From Hypoxylon rubiginosum (lineage: Eukaryota > Ascomycota > Sordariomycetes > Xylariales > Hypoxylaceae), in assembly GCA_902806565.1 (NCBI GenBank), contig CADCXA010000006.1, forward strand, positions 1,302,001-1,366,000: a stretch of 64,000 nucleotides of DNA, written 5' to 3'. The notes beneath the pieces are model-generated. The model did no database searches. It was given only the letters and a program-made list of their open reading frames with translations, and was not told where the DNA came from. The position numbers were made by a program, and so were the translations under genes. This document shows positions 11,351-26,473 of this stretch, in pieces (positions within the stretch are counted from its first letter, which is position 1; every line of letters starts with the position of its first letter).

Positions 11351-12911
11351 TGCTGGTTTCGCGGACGATTGGACGATACAGAGGGATCAATGGGATTCGT
11401 TAGACAGATGAATCGAGGGAGAAATTGAGGTCTGGTGGATGTGAAGGAAGTAGAAAGTGTTCTACGGTTCTAGTGGCTTATAGCTCCAATTATGGCTTAT
11501 AGCTCCAGTGCTGTAGTAGCCTGTAGGTCTAGGTCTGTAGGTCCAGTCTGCAGGTAGGTCCAGGCCTGTAGCTTGTACCTAAGGCAATGATTGGCGCCGC
11601 CTAATCTTAATAAAGTCCGATCTATTGATCGCCCTAGAGGCTAAGCCGTAGTTGTGTACATCTCACTACATACATGTATGCACCTACACGCACTGATAAC
11701 GTCAGGTACCGGATACTTATTCCGTTGTCATCATTTTAACAGTTCATGACTAGAAGTGCATCATCTCGTATTACGCATTTCGATCACCTGCACATGAAAA
11801 AAAATTGAACAATCAGACAATTCGGCGTCAATGGAAGTGCGTACGTATTTACAACTAAGAAAATGATTATCTGGCAGACCACAGTCATCCGTTCGCTTCC
11901 ATAAGCGGGACACGACGGCTTTCTTCTCCTATCTACCAGCCACCAATACACCAATAGAAGAATCTATGCACTTCTACCGTCCCGCCCGATCACATGCGAT
12001 AGCACAAAGGCTGCAGGTAGTACGGACACTTATGTCCGAAGGAAGCCGAGCCAAGACTTTTATACAACTTCACAACACAGCTAGCTCATAGCTATGACTT
12101 AGGGCGTCGTAGCCTATAGCTTCATAAACCACAGCTACACAACAACTAATAGCCACGATATCCATAGTAGCAAACACATTGTCCAATCATCAGAACACCA
12201 ATGAATATGCTTGTTCAAGCTCGCTGTGCTGTCTCTCTATTAAGTCACTATGTTGCCGCCATGACGCTAAAATCGCACACCAACACCACATCTAGTAGTA
12301 CAGTTCATATCCCATCGTTAGTCATCCCCCCGAGTGAACATGGCATGCAGATGATTCTCTCAAGACATGATAAACCCCTTTCCCCCCTTGGATGTAAAAA
12401 AAAAATTGAAGATAAAGATAAAAAGGAGTGGTAACAAGAAAAAATGATGTCCTCCTCCCAACGCCCCTCTACCGAGGTGTAGGTATAAAAAAAGAAAAAA
12501 TTCCATGCATATCTCTTTTTGCTGTAAGCGCCTTTCCTCCCCCTTTTTCCCACCAGATGGTTTTTTTCTTCCCTTGCGATGCGTTTGTAATGGTACAAAG
12601 TGTATCTCTGCTTTCTCCGCTCATGAGTCTATAGTAAGTAATACAAGAGACGCCTGACAGAGACAAAGATAAGAGAAGGCTATAAAAAAAGGTAGTAGTA
12701 GAGACAGACGAAAAATATAAAAGTAGTATAAAATCTGAAGGAAAAAAAAGGAGAGGGTTGTGGAGAGAGAAAAAGGGGGGGAACATAAAATAGAAATACA
12801 TGAGAGAAAAAGTAGAAAAGGGAAAAAAAGGAAATCTAATCGTTGTCCACTCATCTCATGTGTCCTTCCCTTCCCGCCTCCCCCCTTTTTTTTTTGAAAA
12901 TAGGAATTCCG
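11351..12911. other. Intergenic with imperfect short repeats
   Basis: Between two leftward genes. At 11460-11580 there are imperfect repeats of GGCTTATAGCTCCA and TGTAGGTC/TAGGTCCAG. Around 12060-12145 variants of AGCTATAGC-like words recur. The segment 12380-12880 is purine/pyrimidine-biased with several A and T runs and is probably the 3' UTR of the transcription factor gene. Overlapping short open frames on both strands there are low-complexity artefacts. Confidence 0.45.
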
Positions 12912-15900
12912 TCAGAACCACTTGTGATTAACGCGCTCCTCGAGATTCTTCAACGTCCTTATGGCATCGACGAGCAGCCGGCTCCTGCTGCCGAGGGCCT
13001 CGTCCTCGAGCCTCCTCTTGACCATGCCGACGACCCCCATGATCTCCTTCCGGCCGCGCACGTTGAGCGCCTTGTCCGCGCTTAGGCCGGCCGCCGTCTT
13101 CAGCCATTTGAGGGCCTCCCGTTCCCCCTTCTCTCCGGCATTAGCATTAGGATGGTGGGGGTTATGAGAAGAGGAAGAAGCAAAGTCAGTCCCGAGACCG
13201 GAGCCGGCACCACCCCTGACCATTGCGCGATGTCCGAGTGCCCAGCAGATAAGCGCGCACACGTATATCGCCCAATAGTCCGAGATGTCCGACATGTTCC
13301 AGTTTCTGCCCCGGTCCTGGTCTTCCTCCTCTTCTTCTTCGAGTTCTGAACGAGAGACTGTTGAATTTAGTGTATTACGATTACTGTAGTCGAGGAATGC
13401 CACAAGAGCCTTGGTGGCGAATCTGGCAGCCGTGGTGGCTTGCGGGCTGCCCAGCCAGCGCTGGAGTCGCCTCTTGTGCTGTTCGAAAATCTGGGGAGAC
13501 GCTACTTTCTTCGAGAAAAGCCAAGTGTCACCGCTGACCGCGAGCAGGTCATGAAGAGGTGTGTGATATAATGCGAGATAGGTATTTCCAACGGCAGAGC
13601 CTGGGAATAGCCTACTGATTGGCTCGGTAGATATTTCGCTCACTTCTACCGAGAGGTCCAATATCGAAGGACTAGATCGTCTAGGTAGGCGTAGGGCTTC
13701 CGAAGCTAAAAACACGGCGTGGTCGAGGTATGGTGCGTTGGCCACCTGTTCCGCGGTGGGAGACTCTCCAAATAGATCGGCAGGTCCCGTATTGGTTGGT
13801 CTCGAACCAAGAAGAGTTTCCCATAATTCTGGCGATTGGGCGGCCCAGAGGTCTTCGGTGGGCCTAATTAAGGGGATCGGGTGTGTTGAAATAGGAAATT
13901 GATGTAAAAGAGGTTGTTGATAATACACGGACGTATGGACGTCCAAAACAAAACAAGCGGCCAGGAGTCTACGTTGCGACTCATATTCCATCCATTCGTT
14001 CCAGCTTCTATCGTGTGTTGAGGAGGTAGAGTTAAGATTGTCCGGCATCTGGGAATTGGCCATCTGCGAGGAAGAATACGTTGAGTATGGATACCATTGG
14101 CCATTTGGAGAAGAAAGAACAAAACTGAAAAGGTAATCCTGAAGAGCAGAGTATATGAGAGAACTAACGGGAGTAGTAGAAGAAAGATGGAAATTCGAAC
14201 TTACTCGAGAGTATAGCGACTGGAAGGGCTCCGACGCATTTCGGTGGGCACTCCGTCCACGGAACCGCGCATAAAACTCGCAAAGGAGGATCGCTTGCAT
14301 GATTGGGAGGGTCCACTGGGCGCACTGTGTCTGTCGGTTTAGCGGTTACTTCTATGAAATGAAGGGGGATACGGGCGGTTTAGCTTACAAGGTTGACCTC
14401 CTTCCAAGCAAATTCATGCAACTCGTTGCCTCTGATGCGATCCTCCCTGCCTTGGAGGAACTGCGTGCCGACAGCAGCCATGGCACAATGCAGGACCTCG
14501 TCAGCAGCGGTTTTAGTGCTTTTGCGGTGAACCAGTGGAAAGAGTGTGTCGAAGCGCTTCCAGTATACGTCGAGGTATTTCGGAATGGCATTCCGGACGT
14601 GCGATGATAGGGTGTTCGCGGTTAGAAAGGCTGCCCCCCTGAGTGGTCCCAGGAGCATCGCCGAGCCCTTCTGGCGACCCCCCATCGACGCTGCGTCGGA
14701 AACTGATGGGGCTGCAAGGGTGACTAAAGTTTCAGCCGGTTGAGCGGACAGTGAGATAGTCGGTGGGGTCGGACTACGAACTGAAGAATAGGGGTGATAT
14801 TGCGAAGGGTGTTCAACGAAAGACGTGTCGTCTGCAAAGGGCATGGGTAGGCCCAGCGCATGATCGATATTGTGTGCCGTAGGGGAAAATGCGTCCCCAA
14901 AGAAAGGTGCCGAGGTGGCAATGGTTTCAAGTCCAGCACCCGGACTGTGCAGGTTTTGAGAAGCCCCAGAGTAGAAGCTTTGGTTCTGCCAGTCTGACGT
15001 TGGAGATTCGTACTCACGGGTGATGTTCCTCCTGTGGCTGATCTCCGAAGGCGTCGAATAATTGCTCTCCGAAGCAGATGACGGCCAAGGGGAGCCGTCG
15101 TGACCAGTATGGACAAGACCTGGAGGAAGACTGTTGTCAGGTATTGTTAAGCTAGGCAAGTCTTGGGGCAACACCCCCGCGTCCATGTACATGGAGAAAG
15201 GGGATGATGTGCGAGGTTGGAAGTCTAGCCCAAAAGGAGTACCTGTGACTGGAGAGCCCACGATGCTCGGGGGCTGGTTACTGATGATGGGCAACCCAGA
15301 AGACAGCGTATAGTTACGACCCTGGGAAGGGGCGCTGGAGGGAGATTGGTAGCTCTCACGCCGGCCGGAATAGGGGGACATTGGGGTCTGTCCACTGCTG
15401 GTACCTGGATCGTCCATCGACTGGTGATAGGAAGGTAAGTTGCCAGGATAAGTGCCACCTTGGGACATGTCGGGCGGACCAGGCATTACTGGGCGAGAGA
15501 CCGAGCCTCCGCCCATTGAGGAATGGCCATGGTGCATGTAGGAGGGCATCCTGTCATTCGATGCTGCAGATGTCGGCCGGCTAGGATCTCCCCCTGTGCC
15601 TCTTGATGACGCTTTGTCATCCTGTTCACTACTGCTAAATTAGTATCCGCGGGTGTTATTGATCACCCCCTTTTCAATCGTCTACTTACTGCCTCTGGGC
15701 ATGACGCGTGAGCAAGTCGGCCCTGTGGAATGCTTTATCACAGCCGGGATAGGTGCAAGGGAATCCAGGATTCTTGTGACTTAGTTGATGGCGCCTAAAG
15801 CTCAACATTTAGCGATATACGTCTTATAGTATCTGTGCCTAGAGAGCCTCACCTGAGATGTTCCGCCCTCGTAAATGTCTAATCATCGTTAGCACCAGCC

Positions 15901-16454
15901 GCCATGTGTTCAAGAGTCAAACTGAAGGGACAACTCACCTTGGGTGGTTTACATATTTCACACGTGTGAACCGGAACACCCTTCTTCGCTCTGCTCACGC
16001 GACCAGTGATGGGGGTCAACTTGACTGGGACGTTCCCTTCACCGGAAGTGCTGCCTATGGGCCTCGTGGGCATGCTGGACGACGACATGCCTCCAGAGGA
16101 CGAGCCTTGGATGTGGCCTCCGTACGCGCTGGGATCCATCGATTCTGAGCTTGCGGTACTCCGCCTACTGAGTGGTGCCGGCCTGGATGATGATGATGCT
16201 AGTGGCGACGACACGGGAGCTGTGGGTTTGGGTGAACGACTGGAATGGCCGCGCCGTCTAGTTGAGGCTGTAGTTAGTCTATCGTTGCGGTCTTTAAGCT
16301 TCTCATGGCTCGACGTTGCCGCACGGGAAGGATCTGGATCTTGACTACGAGTTGGTCCGGGTGAGATGGAGCCGCCCTCGTTCTTATTTATTATCTGAGG
16401 GGGCTGTTGAGGGGTGTCCTCGTCCATGTCCATTATGAACTCTAGCGAGGTCAT
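12912..16454 (-). CDS. C2H2 zinc finger transcription factor with fungal-specific (Fungal_trans) domain
   Basis: Predicted 1056-aa nuclear regulator. Exons are 15939-16454, 15853-15878 (26 nt), 15690-15794, 14389-15634, 14205-14330 and 12912-14063; all joins keep phase. Two tandem C2H2 fingers are assembled across exons 1-4. Finger 1 is HTCEICKPPK|TFTRAEHL|RRHQLSH (Cys165, Cys168, His183, His187). Finger 2 is FPCTYPGCDKAFHRADLLTRH (Cys194, Cys199, His212, with AQR|H after it). A long Ser/Pro/Gly-rich linker follows (about 217-540). The C-terminal half (about 560-1000) resembles PF04082: PKYLDVYWKRFDTLFPLVH, DEVLHCAMAAVGTQFL, RRLLAACFVLDVHTS. The start is uncertain: ATGs at 16454 and 16433 are both plausible, and a possible acceptor sits just upstream of 16454. 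The 141-bp intron 14064-14204 is open in frame, so its retention would add 47 residues. Targets unknown. Confidence 0.85.
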
Positions 16455-19400
16455 AGCTGCAAGCTTAAAATGGAAGCAAGCAAGCAAGCAGGAGGAAAAT
16501 AGTAATCGCACACAGCCCTTGGGATAAATAAAGAGTATAGCAGCAAGTCGAATGTAGTGAAGGGTAAGACTGGAGAATAGGGAGGGGTGGATCTGTAAAG
16601 AAGGGTAAGGCTAGCTAGATCGATCTCAGCCTGCTAACTGGTAGTATTCAAGTTGGTTCGAGAGAGAGGCCTGGTGAATAGCATCTCCGTCTGCGATGAA
16701 ACGGGAACTGCCAACAGCGAAGCAAGAAGTGGTAGGTAGGCTGAGCTGCATTGCTATATTGAGATTTGAGATTGTTAAAGGGCCGAAAAGCCACGAGGAG
16801 CACGCATAGTAGTACTTTGTAGAGGACAAATAGAGAAGGAAAAGAGTGTGAAGTCAGTCCACGACCAAGCACAAGCACAAGCAGGCTGGGTCAGACCGTC
16901 CGCCTAGCCATATACTATGTACCAAAGGTAGGTACCTATACCTATACGTATTGGGAACCGCGTTACTGTGTGTGGGCGAACCCCTGTCGTCAGCTCGATG
17001 CATGGCAGCATGGTGCGCAGGGGTCGTCCAAGGGTCGCGCGACAAGAATGATGCAAGGTACTGCTCCTATGTAACGGTGGCTTATTTCGGATGCTATTTA
17101 CGGGGTACATTACCTACGTAGCCTAGCACCTAGGTAGGTAGTATATGCGCTTCTTGAAGATCCGTTCATGGTAATTATATCGTCTTTGCTACGAATTAGT
17201 AAAGTTGTCGTTTTGTAATTATTAAGACGAATAAAGCTTGAAATTGTAGGCGACGGGCATAACTCTATCGATACCCCCTTTTCTTGAGGACGGGCATAAT
17301 TCATAAGCATTTCATAACAAGAGAGCAAGGGACGGGGAACAAGACTTTTATTAGATAGAGGCTTAGGTAAGGTTACCTGAGGTCACGTCTACTATGTACA
17401 TCAGGTCACGTAGATGTAGGTAGCGTTCACGTACTGTAGTGTCCGCTAGCTCAACCTTACAAGGCGAAGGCGATGTTTACCCGGTGGGTTGGGTCGCGGG
17501 AGTGCCATTATTAGCAGACAGGCGAAGGGACCCCTGAACGGCAGGGCGAGCGTTGTATTGTACCCGTACATGGTACTGAGTTTTGTTACGATGCGACACA
17601 CGCAACGCGCGAGACCCGAGGCGCAAAGTACTGTACATGCGGTGCGGGAGCGAAGAAATAATTTACAAGAATTGGGAATATCCCTACTGATCAAGTTGGC
17701 TGGTTGGAAGGGGTGAGATAACAATTGTATGCGATGAGAAAGGTATGAGAGATAGTTACCAGTATTACTTGTTGGGTAGTGAGTTGACAGTCTGGTTGCA
17801 ATCGACTATTAGCTCGCCTGTATTAGACAGCCTTATTATTATTGCTAATCTCGCGTAAGTTTCTGGGGAATCACGTAGGAAGAAGACCATCAATGGTTCG
17901 GACGGGATGGACAATGCCTTAGGTCCCAGAGCCGGGACCCAGACGAGAGAGCAAAAGTACCTGTACTAGGCCTCGCAGCGACGAGACCCAGGGGGCGCAG
18001 CTGGTACAATCAGACAATACCAATACAATAGAAACGGACCACTGTGCTGACAGCAGACAGCAGCATCGCCAGAGCAGCAGGGGACAGCAGGGGATTGGGA
18101 GGGTTCCACGGCAGGCATCAGCACGCTACTGCCACTCAGCCGTACTACTACAGAAGCAGTAGACGAGGGCAGTATTTTAATACTACGACGCAGATCCTCA
18201 CCTCCTCACCACTGGATGAAGATCCGGCCTTAAGAAGTCGGTTTCGCTCTAGTCCGTTTTCCGTCCGCCGCCGTTGATAGAAATAGACGCCCTCGCACGC
18301 GACAATGCTAGCGGCTCTATCCTTTTCCCTCGTCTTTTTACCTTGTGAAGTCTTCTTAGGTCTGGTAGTTGTTAAACAAGGGTTCTGAACGGAGAAGCAA
18401 AGAAGGCCAGCCCAGTAGTATAGCGAGCTCATTCTGCTGCCTAGTAGGAATAGAAGAGAAATGATATATTTGATAGGAGGTAGATAAAAGCATTTGACCA
18501 CCAAACAGAAACATAGAGAGCTGCCGATTTTTCTCAAAGCTTTCCCCACGGTTTTCGTAATCCTCATCGGCTCGTTGACGGCACGGGTAGTCCGTTTGGA
18601 GACGAACCACGAACGGGAAGCGTGCCGTACTATTGCTTTGCTTATCAGCTTCTCCATATCTTACCATATTTCGAGTCTAGTGCAGAGCCATTCACAGTCC
18701 CAGGTTCTCGTTTGTAGGGTGTGGTTGGGGCAATTGAGAAACATTGACAAATGCCGCAGAGTGTCCCAAGAGTGCACCCAAGTCTCAAGTCTCAAGTCTT
18801 TTCGAAACAGCCAGACAACGAGACAGCAGAAGCACGTCCCGCTGGAGGGCGACAGGGACATCTGCGGGTCGAATCCTTCGGGACCAAGGATTGCAGAATG
18901 GGCTGCATTTCCATTGGCCAACTGCTTCTAGCTCAACCCCATAGCGTGCCAGGGTCGGCTCAAGTACGAGTACATGTACCCTAAAAAGGGGGGGCTTAGA
19001 CTAAGACTTGCCCTACGCCAACCGCGTTCTATTAATAACCAGCAAACGTCACTGGACTGTTGGATTGGCATCAAGGAACCAGAACCGGTACCAACAGATA
19101 CGACCCAGCTATACGCTACATGCTACATGCTACACGCTATACGCAATACGCTATACACTTATGTATGTGGTGAGCCGGAAGCAGATGGGCAGAGTAATAT
19201 GCCTGACACAACGTGGAATTGATATCAAGTAAGCGAGCCAAGCTTTTTTCTCCCGGCGATCTGATTTCGATATGTTTCATGATCGCGTGTACTTGGATTG
19301 TGGCGGCTGTTTCGACATCCGCGGCAGCGTCCCGAAGATACTCGTCAAGATGGGGTCCAAAAAAAGCCGCGGGAACGGGTGGTCTCTGCTTTTTGTATGA

Positions 19401-19590
19401 GGGTATGTACGGCATACGGGTATGTAGGAACCTAGTAAATCGCAGTATACCTTAACTCAAGGGATAGAACAGGGCACTTCCCGTGGCAGTTGGGGTCTGA
19501 GCCGAACGAGTTTCATTCTTAATTGCCGACATATGACATGCATGAAAGCGCGCAGAGAATGCTTCTTCGCCATGTTCTTTTTCCGACCGG

Positions 19591-19642
19591 ATCGGCTGGA
19601 TAGGCTAGATAGGCTGGATAGGCTGGAATAGGTTGGAATAGG
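19591..19642. repeat. Degenerate tandem repeat, unit about GGCTGGATA
   Basis: Five to six diverged 9-10-bp units (GGCTGGATA, GGCTAGATA, GGCTGGATA, GGCTGGAATA, GGTTGGAATA) follow one another. No flanking gene uses it. It is a small minisatellite in the gene-free stretch. Confidence 0.7.
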
Positions 19643-20737
19643 GCACTCCAACTACGCAATACCTACTATGTAAAAGAAGGATCCGTGATCGACCAAATTC
19701 CCTTTCGGATCATCGCAACCACATCCGGGCACGCCTCGGTAGGTTGTCTCACACAACAGGGCACCCACGTGTGATCTTGACGCATGTCGTAGATGTCCAT
19801 ATAACCAGTGGGTGTCCGTGAGAAGGTGTGTCACCCGGACAGATAGATTAACTAAAGTACCTACCCAAAGATACCTACCATAGCACATAACAAATACACC
19901 AAGCAAGCAGGCGAGAGAAAATAGAATCCAGCCACTCTCAGCGAGATCCTATATTACTTTTGCATCTCTCAACGTATCGGGCGTACGCTACGGAATAGGT
20001 CAATCGGCAACTGATGATTCTGCAGCTAGCCTACCTAACATATGAACCTCTTAGCTTAGCCTTATACAGTATTGCACAAGACTGGAATAGCGTTATTGTA
20101 CAAGACATGCATATGTAGACGTGCATAGCCTTGCTCTACTGCTATGTATGTGCTATGTATGTGCTATGTATGTGTATGTGCAGAGCTCTTAATAGAGAAG
20201 TCAGCTCTTAGCGTCGTCCTTAGCCACGTTTAAGCGCCCGGTGTTATTTATAGTCCAGTGGCCCATTGCCCATTGCCCGGACCCGAGGGCGCGGGGGCTG
20301 ACTTACGGGAATTACCTACATACTACTGTACATACAATTTGCATACAACTTACCTACCTCATACATCTAACTCACCTATTAGGACGCTTCTTACATACTA
20401 ATGAATTGCTACATGCTACCTTCTTCCCTCCAACCTTCTAACCTCTACCCTCCATCTCATCTTCGACCCGTATGCGCAGTCCTCCAACTTGTCCAATCCG
20501 GAGACCCGGATCACCTGTCTACAACCTACTCGTAAGGGCAGTTTCTTCTCATCTTGACCCTGCTACACTTCCACATTCGGCCAAGTCTTACGATGAACAG
20601 CCCCCTTGGTGTGAGTGCCATCGACCAAAATGGGACCTTTTTTCCCAACTGCGAAGAGTTCTGATCATTGTCTGTCTTACGTAGAAGTAATTATCTGCTG
20701 TTTCAAGAAGCAAAATGTACCTACGATCGCAGGTGTG

Positions 20738-20755
20738 CTGCTGCTGCTGCTGCTG
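20738..20755. repeat. (CTG)6 microsatellite
   Basis: Six uninterrupted CTG copies in apparently non-coding DNA. Either frame around it is short and unconvincing. Confidence 0.85.
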
Positions 20756-20876
20756 TACCACCCAAAGATGTCTTATAGGCTGCGCAAGCGCGCTGTGCTG
20801 CGGAATCCTACACAATCGCGTGGCGCTCACGAGAGCGGCTCTTTTTGCAGTACCGTAACGCAGTAACGCGAGACAT

Positions 20877-20913
20877 ACCTACCTACCTCCTTACTTACCT
20901 ACCTTACCTACCT
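20877..20913. repeat. ACCT-rich microsatellite
   Basis: Interrupted tandem ACCT copies (ACCTACCTACCTCCTTACTTACC and on). This is the longest cluster of the ACCT/TAGGTA word that is scattered through the non-coding parts of the window. Confidence 0.8.
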
Positions 20914-23900
20914 CGGTGACTAATCTCACCCCGAGGAGAGACGCCTCTGCTCTACCTCTTCAACGTCATATCTACCAAGTTCCCGTGGTTATCTCCATTC
21001 ATTTACTACCTTCTCGGTCCCGCTTCCAAGGGGATCACGACCCGAGACCACCGATAGTAGTGATTTCGAGCACATGCATGTCTTTGGTTCTCACATTCTA
21101 ATTCCGTGCTTCAAACCCCCCACCCACACGCCAACTACCAGTCTTGGAGATGGCAGAATGCGTGCCAAGCCTGATGTTGGCTGTCGGTTCGCTGTGCGTG
21201 ATACTTGCAGCCGCTTCGTCGACTATATCGAGAATGTTGCTTAGCCCCGTTCGAACTGGGAACTGGGAGCAGAACCCAATTAGACTCTTGCATACCTAGG
21301 TACTAACCCGTCTTATAGTGCCTACATTAGTCCTGGGGGACTTTAGGGATGGCCGTCTACAATAGCTACGGGCTAGAACGCGGCTGTGTCTACCGTATAC
21401 CTACTCGCCAACGTCTTCTATTCATCGAAGATATGTGTTATGAGAGAGTACTGCCTCACGGATGCTACACCCCTCCGTGGTCTGACTCTATTCCTGGGCC
21501 TGATAGATGGTGATTTTCTTTTCTTGGCCTAGCGTCCCGGCCGTCACGACAATGGCCCAGTGCATACCTCCTATCTAGGCATGTTCACTCCCCTCGTGTC
21601 CTCGTGTCTCTAGCACCGGGATGGATACTGTTGCTGAATATGCCTCTTTCTCAGCTCACCCCGGTGCAGTATTATAAGACAGACCACCTGGAAGATGTTG
21701 GAGAGATGGGTTTCCCCGGAACGTCGGTCGAAGACCCAATGGCTCAAAAGGGAAACGTAGATGGCGTAGCCCTCCGTTTCAAATGCTGCGGCCCGCCTCA
21801 AAGTCGACCCCCATTCTCCACCACCACACGAGAGTGCCTACCGAATTCCCGTTCTGCGTGGTCCTTTTCTTCAGTAGGAAAAGATCTTCCCGTCGTTCTG
21901 AAACAGACGAACCTCCCGGGTCGACTTGCCACAATCAGGACATACTGGTGTGGAGTTGGCTGGCCCCTAGTCAACGATGCCACTTCGTCAGCCTTAGATG
22001 GTTCGATTCGGAGCTGAGTAGTTCACTACGAAGATACAACCTTGAACATTTGTTGGCTGTGCCACCAATGTAACAACCGGTCTCATCGGTTCCCCAGATC
22101 GTGAGCAATAAGAATCAAGCAAGCCGGTTCGAGGCGCATTTGCAAGACGGTAGAGCACGATATCACATCTGTCGGCAGGCTGACCGTGGATGCCTAAATC
22201 ACATAGAGCAGCCTAGAAGCACGCCGGTCTCGTAAGTGACGAAGTGTGAGACTAGAAATAGATACCTCATGTACCTCTCCGTGGCAAAAAGGCCACCCTC
22301 TCTCCTCCTAGCTGCTATATTCTCTATCCCGAGGAGTTGCCTCTGCAATCTATAGATGTAGTCTATAGATAGTAAGGATATATACTACCATTGATACCTC
22401 GGCACCTATAGAAAGACCATTACATGCAAGATGCCGTATATGACTTACATCCCAGTGAAACATATCCCACCAACGTGAACCAAGGATTACAAAAACGCCC
22501 CAGTGTTTGAGTGTCTAACCCCTTAATTCACGTAAGGCTACACTTCCCTGGAATAACGCGGATATGGCTTGCGTTGTAGTAACGAAAGTGAAAGCTGGCT
22601 GCCGCTGTGTCACCACCCTCCTTCCTAGAGAACGCCACAGCAACCTCCTGAGTGACCAACCCGATTTCTTCATCCGCCTGCTTCTCGTCTCTTCTTCTAC
22701 GTGTCTCTCCCCCAACGGTTCCTCATGAGGCCATGATGGACGGTCTCACCGCGGGTATTGCCGTAGGATTCATCAGTCCCCTAAATCCCCTTGTCTTGTA
22801 TCGCCACCTTATACACGCCAGTAGGAGGTAGTTACCAGTGTTGAGGTTCTATGAAGGACAATACTCAGCACCCTTCCTGCGACCTCTACCCCTTCATACA
22901 CTAGTCGATACTGGTTAGCTAGGTCTAGTCAGCCTTTCGCTGCCCCGTAGTCTTAGAGCTCTGGTCAAGTGACCGAGTAGTAATACCAGCAGTTGGTGTG
23001 TTGCATACGGCACAGCACGACGCCGCATTTCGCGATTATCTACGCCGTGGCAACGGCTCCGAATCACACTCCAACCCCAGCTTTGGCTGAAAGGCCAAGT
23101 CCCGACGTAGGCGTGATCAGCCTTGAAGATATTTGATAGGTCTCTAGATATTGTCGACATTGCCAAGTCTCCAGGTGTGCATTCGACTTTATTAACTTGA
23201 CTAACATTAGTTTCAGGCATGAGGCAGAACGCAGCACTACGTGTTAGCCAGCCATATACACGATACATACTAGCCGATATCAAGCGCCGACCTACATACA
23301 TACCTACCTAAGGTACATATCAACTAGGATTGACGGACGTCACGCGAACGGCGCAGCTTGTGAGGTGTTACACATATTAACCTCTTACTATCAAGCGCGG
23401 TAGGATGGATACCACGGCATATGTGAGGCACATACAGCACCTAAATCATCCTCCACGCCATCCGCGTTACCATCCCCGGAATCGGGGGGCAACACGCCCC
23501 CCCTATATTCCAGCCTAGCCGCGTAATATCGAAGTCGATCAACTTGACTTTCAAGACCCGAAACCTCCGCGGAGACTGGCAGGATAACCGTGGATAGGTC
23601 AAATTGGGAACCCAGACAAATAGAGAGCCTTAGAGGAATGTCTCGGCGATTTTGAATCTATCGTGGCGATCACCAATCCAAGCACTCCGCTATCCTCACA
23701 CCTCTACACCGGGCTGTCGACGTGCGGTATCATCGTGAACGCGCATTCAGCTAACATGCTATCCTCTCTAATACGAATAACTACCACCCTGTCTGCTTGG
23801 CTCGTACGCCGCCGGCAACAGCAAAAGATATCCGTAGCTACCTCCCATCCAACCATTAGATACCTAAAGATGGTGCACTTTCACCGAATTCAAACAGGGT

Positions 23901-24917
23901 GGTCTCGGTGTCAGTCCAAATTTTGTAGATGCTCGCAGCTGAGAGGATAGACAGGGCTCCCTTTTTGACATCCAATTATGCCTACCTGTGCTTGAAAAAG
24001 GGGGAGGGGGGGAAGCAATGGCAAGCATGTGTACATACCTCCTAGGAGGTAGATATAGACACCTCCTAGGCTCTTGCGACGCGAACCAAGAGGCGCAGAA
24101 CGAACGTCGTTGTCACACAAGGAGCTATCAACCTAGCTACAGGAACCTACCTCCTGTGTCACCGAGGTCCTTTCTCCCTATACCCCAGCCCCCCCTATTC
24201 GGGCTATCGTACCACGTCCTCGCCCAAGGGGTTGAGAGCCGAAAGGCGAGAGCCCTGACACAGGCAGTCCAGTAGTCACTTGCGTATGGCAGTAGAATCT
24301 CCCCGTAGCTTCTGGCTGGATGGAAAGACAGCCATTAGGGACAAACTTAACAAGCAAACGATGGCGAGACGGATGGGATATAGAACAAAGAGACCATATT
24401 TTTGAATTTCCGTATGCTCCAAGACTTGTATGAGAAATAGCATATGTATTTGAGTCCCGGACAAATAACCTAGGAGAGTCTTCATTCATCTCGTAAAGGC
24501 GAATAACTTACCTAACTCTTGACCATAGGCCCAACGAAGCAGCAGGGAGCAACAAACAGACATCAAATAGTCATGAAACATTCATGCTGGCAATTAGGTC
24601 TATCGAATGCGTTCGACATACGTAAGCACACATTAGGGGTAGCGAGCAATGAAGCCATCGACCCGCCCTTCTTCGCATCATCAGTTCCGACTTCTAAAAC
24701 CTCCGAACTGGAATGCAAAGCCATACAGGAAACGCCTGTTTGTACATGTATCGATTTTTCTTTTGTGTATGCCCCCCCTTCATTCCGATCATAAAATTCT
24801 TTAGTCAGTCTTATCATCGTCCCCTTCGTCGTCCGATCCGAACTGACTATCTCCCTCATATCGCCTAGCGGCCCCGGTATCCGGGCTTACACGGAGGCGG
24901 CTTAGCGGTCCGAGTAA

Positions 24918-26473
<1,556 letters not shown>

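Larger units (their letters stand above)
16455..24917. other. 8.5-kb gene-free stretch rich in short repeats
   Basis: No open frame here shows a recognisable domain, splice-joined continuity or sustained codon bias; the longest (18148-18657 minus, 18494-18931 plus, 21604-22017 plus) overlap opposing frames and look random. The leftmost few hundred bases are the promoter and leader of the transcription factor gene. Repeats seen: TAGGTA/ACCT words (16730, 16927, 17133, 20877-20913, 21297, 23301), a GGCTGGATA-type tandem at 19591-19642, TATGTATGTGC repeats at 20141-20180, (CTG)6 at 20738-20755, and the palindrome ACCTCCTAGGAGGT at 24037-24050. A spliced small gene or non-coding transcript cannot be excluded. 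Confidence 0.5.

Noticed and set aside
18148..18931. Overlapping 145-169-codon frames on both strands
   Set aside because: They oppose each other, have no recognisable domain, and could be chance in a stop-poor stretch.
21604..22017. 137-codon plus-strand frame in the gene desert
   Set aside because: No family features, and no convincing splice extension on either side.
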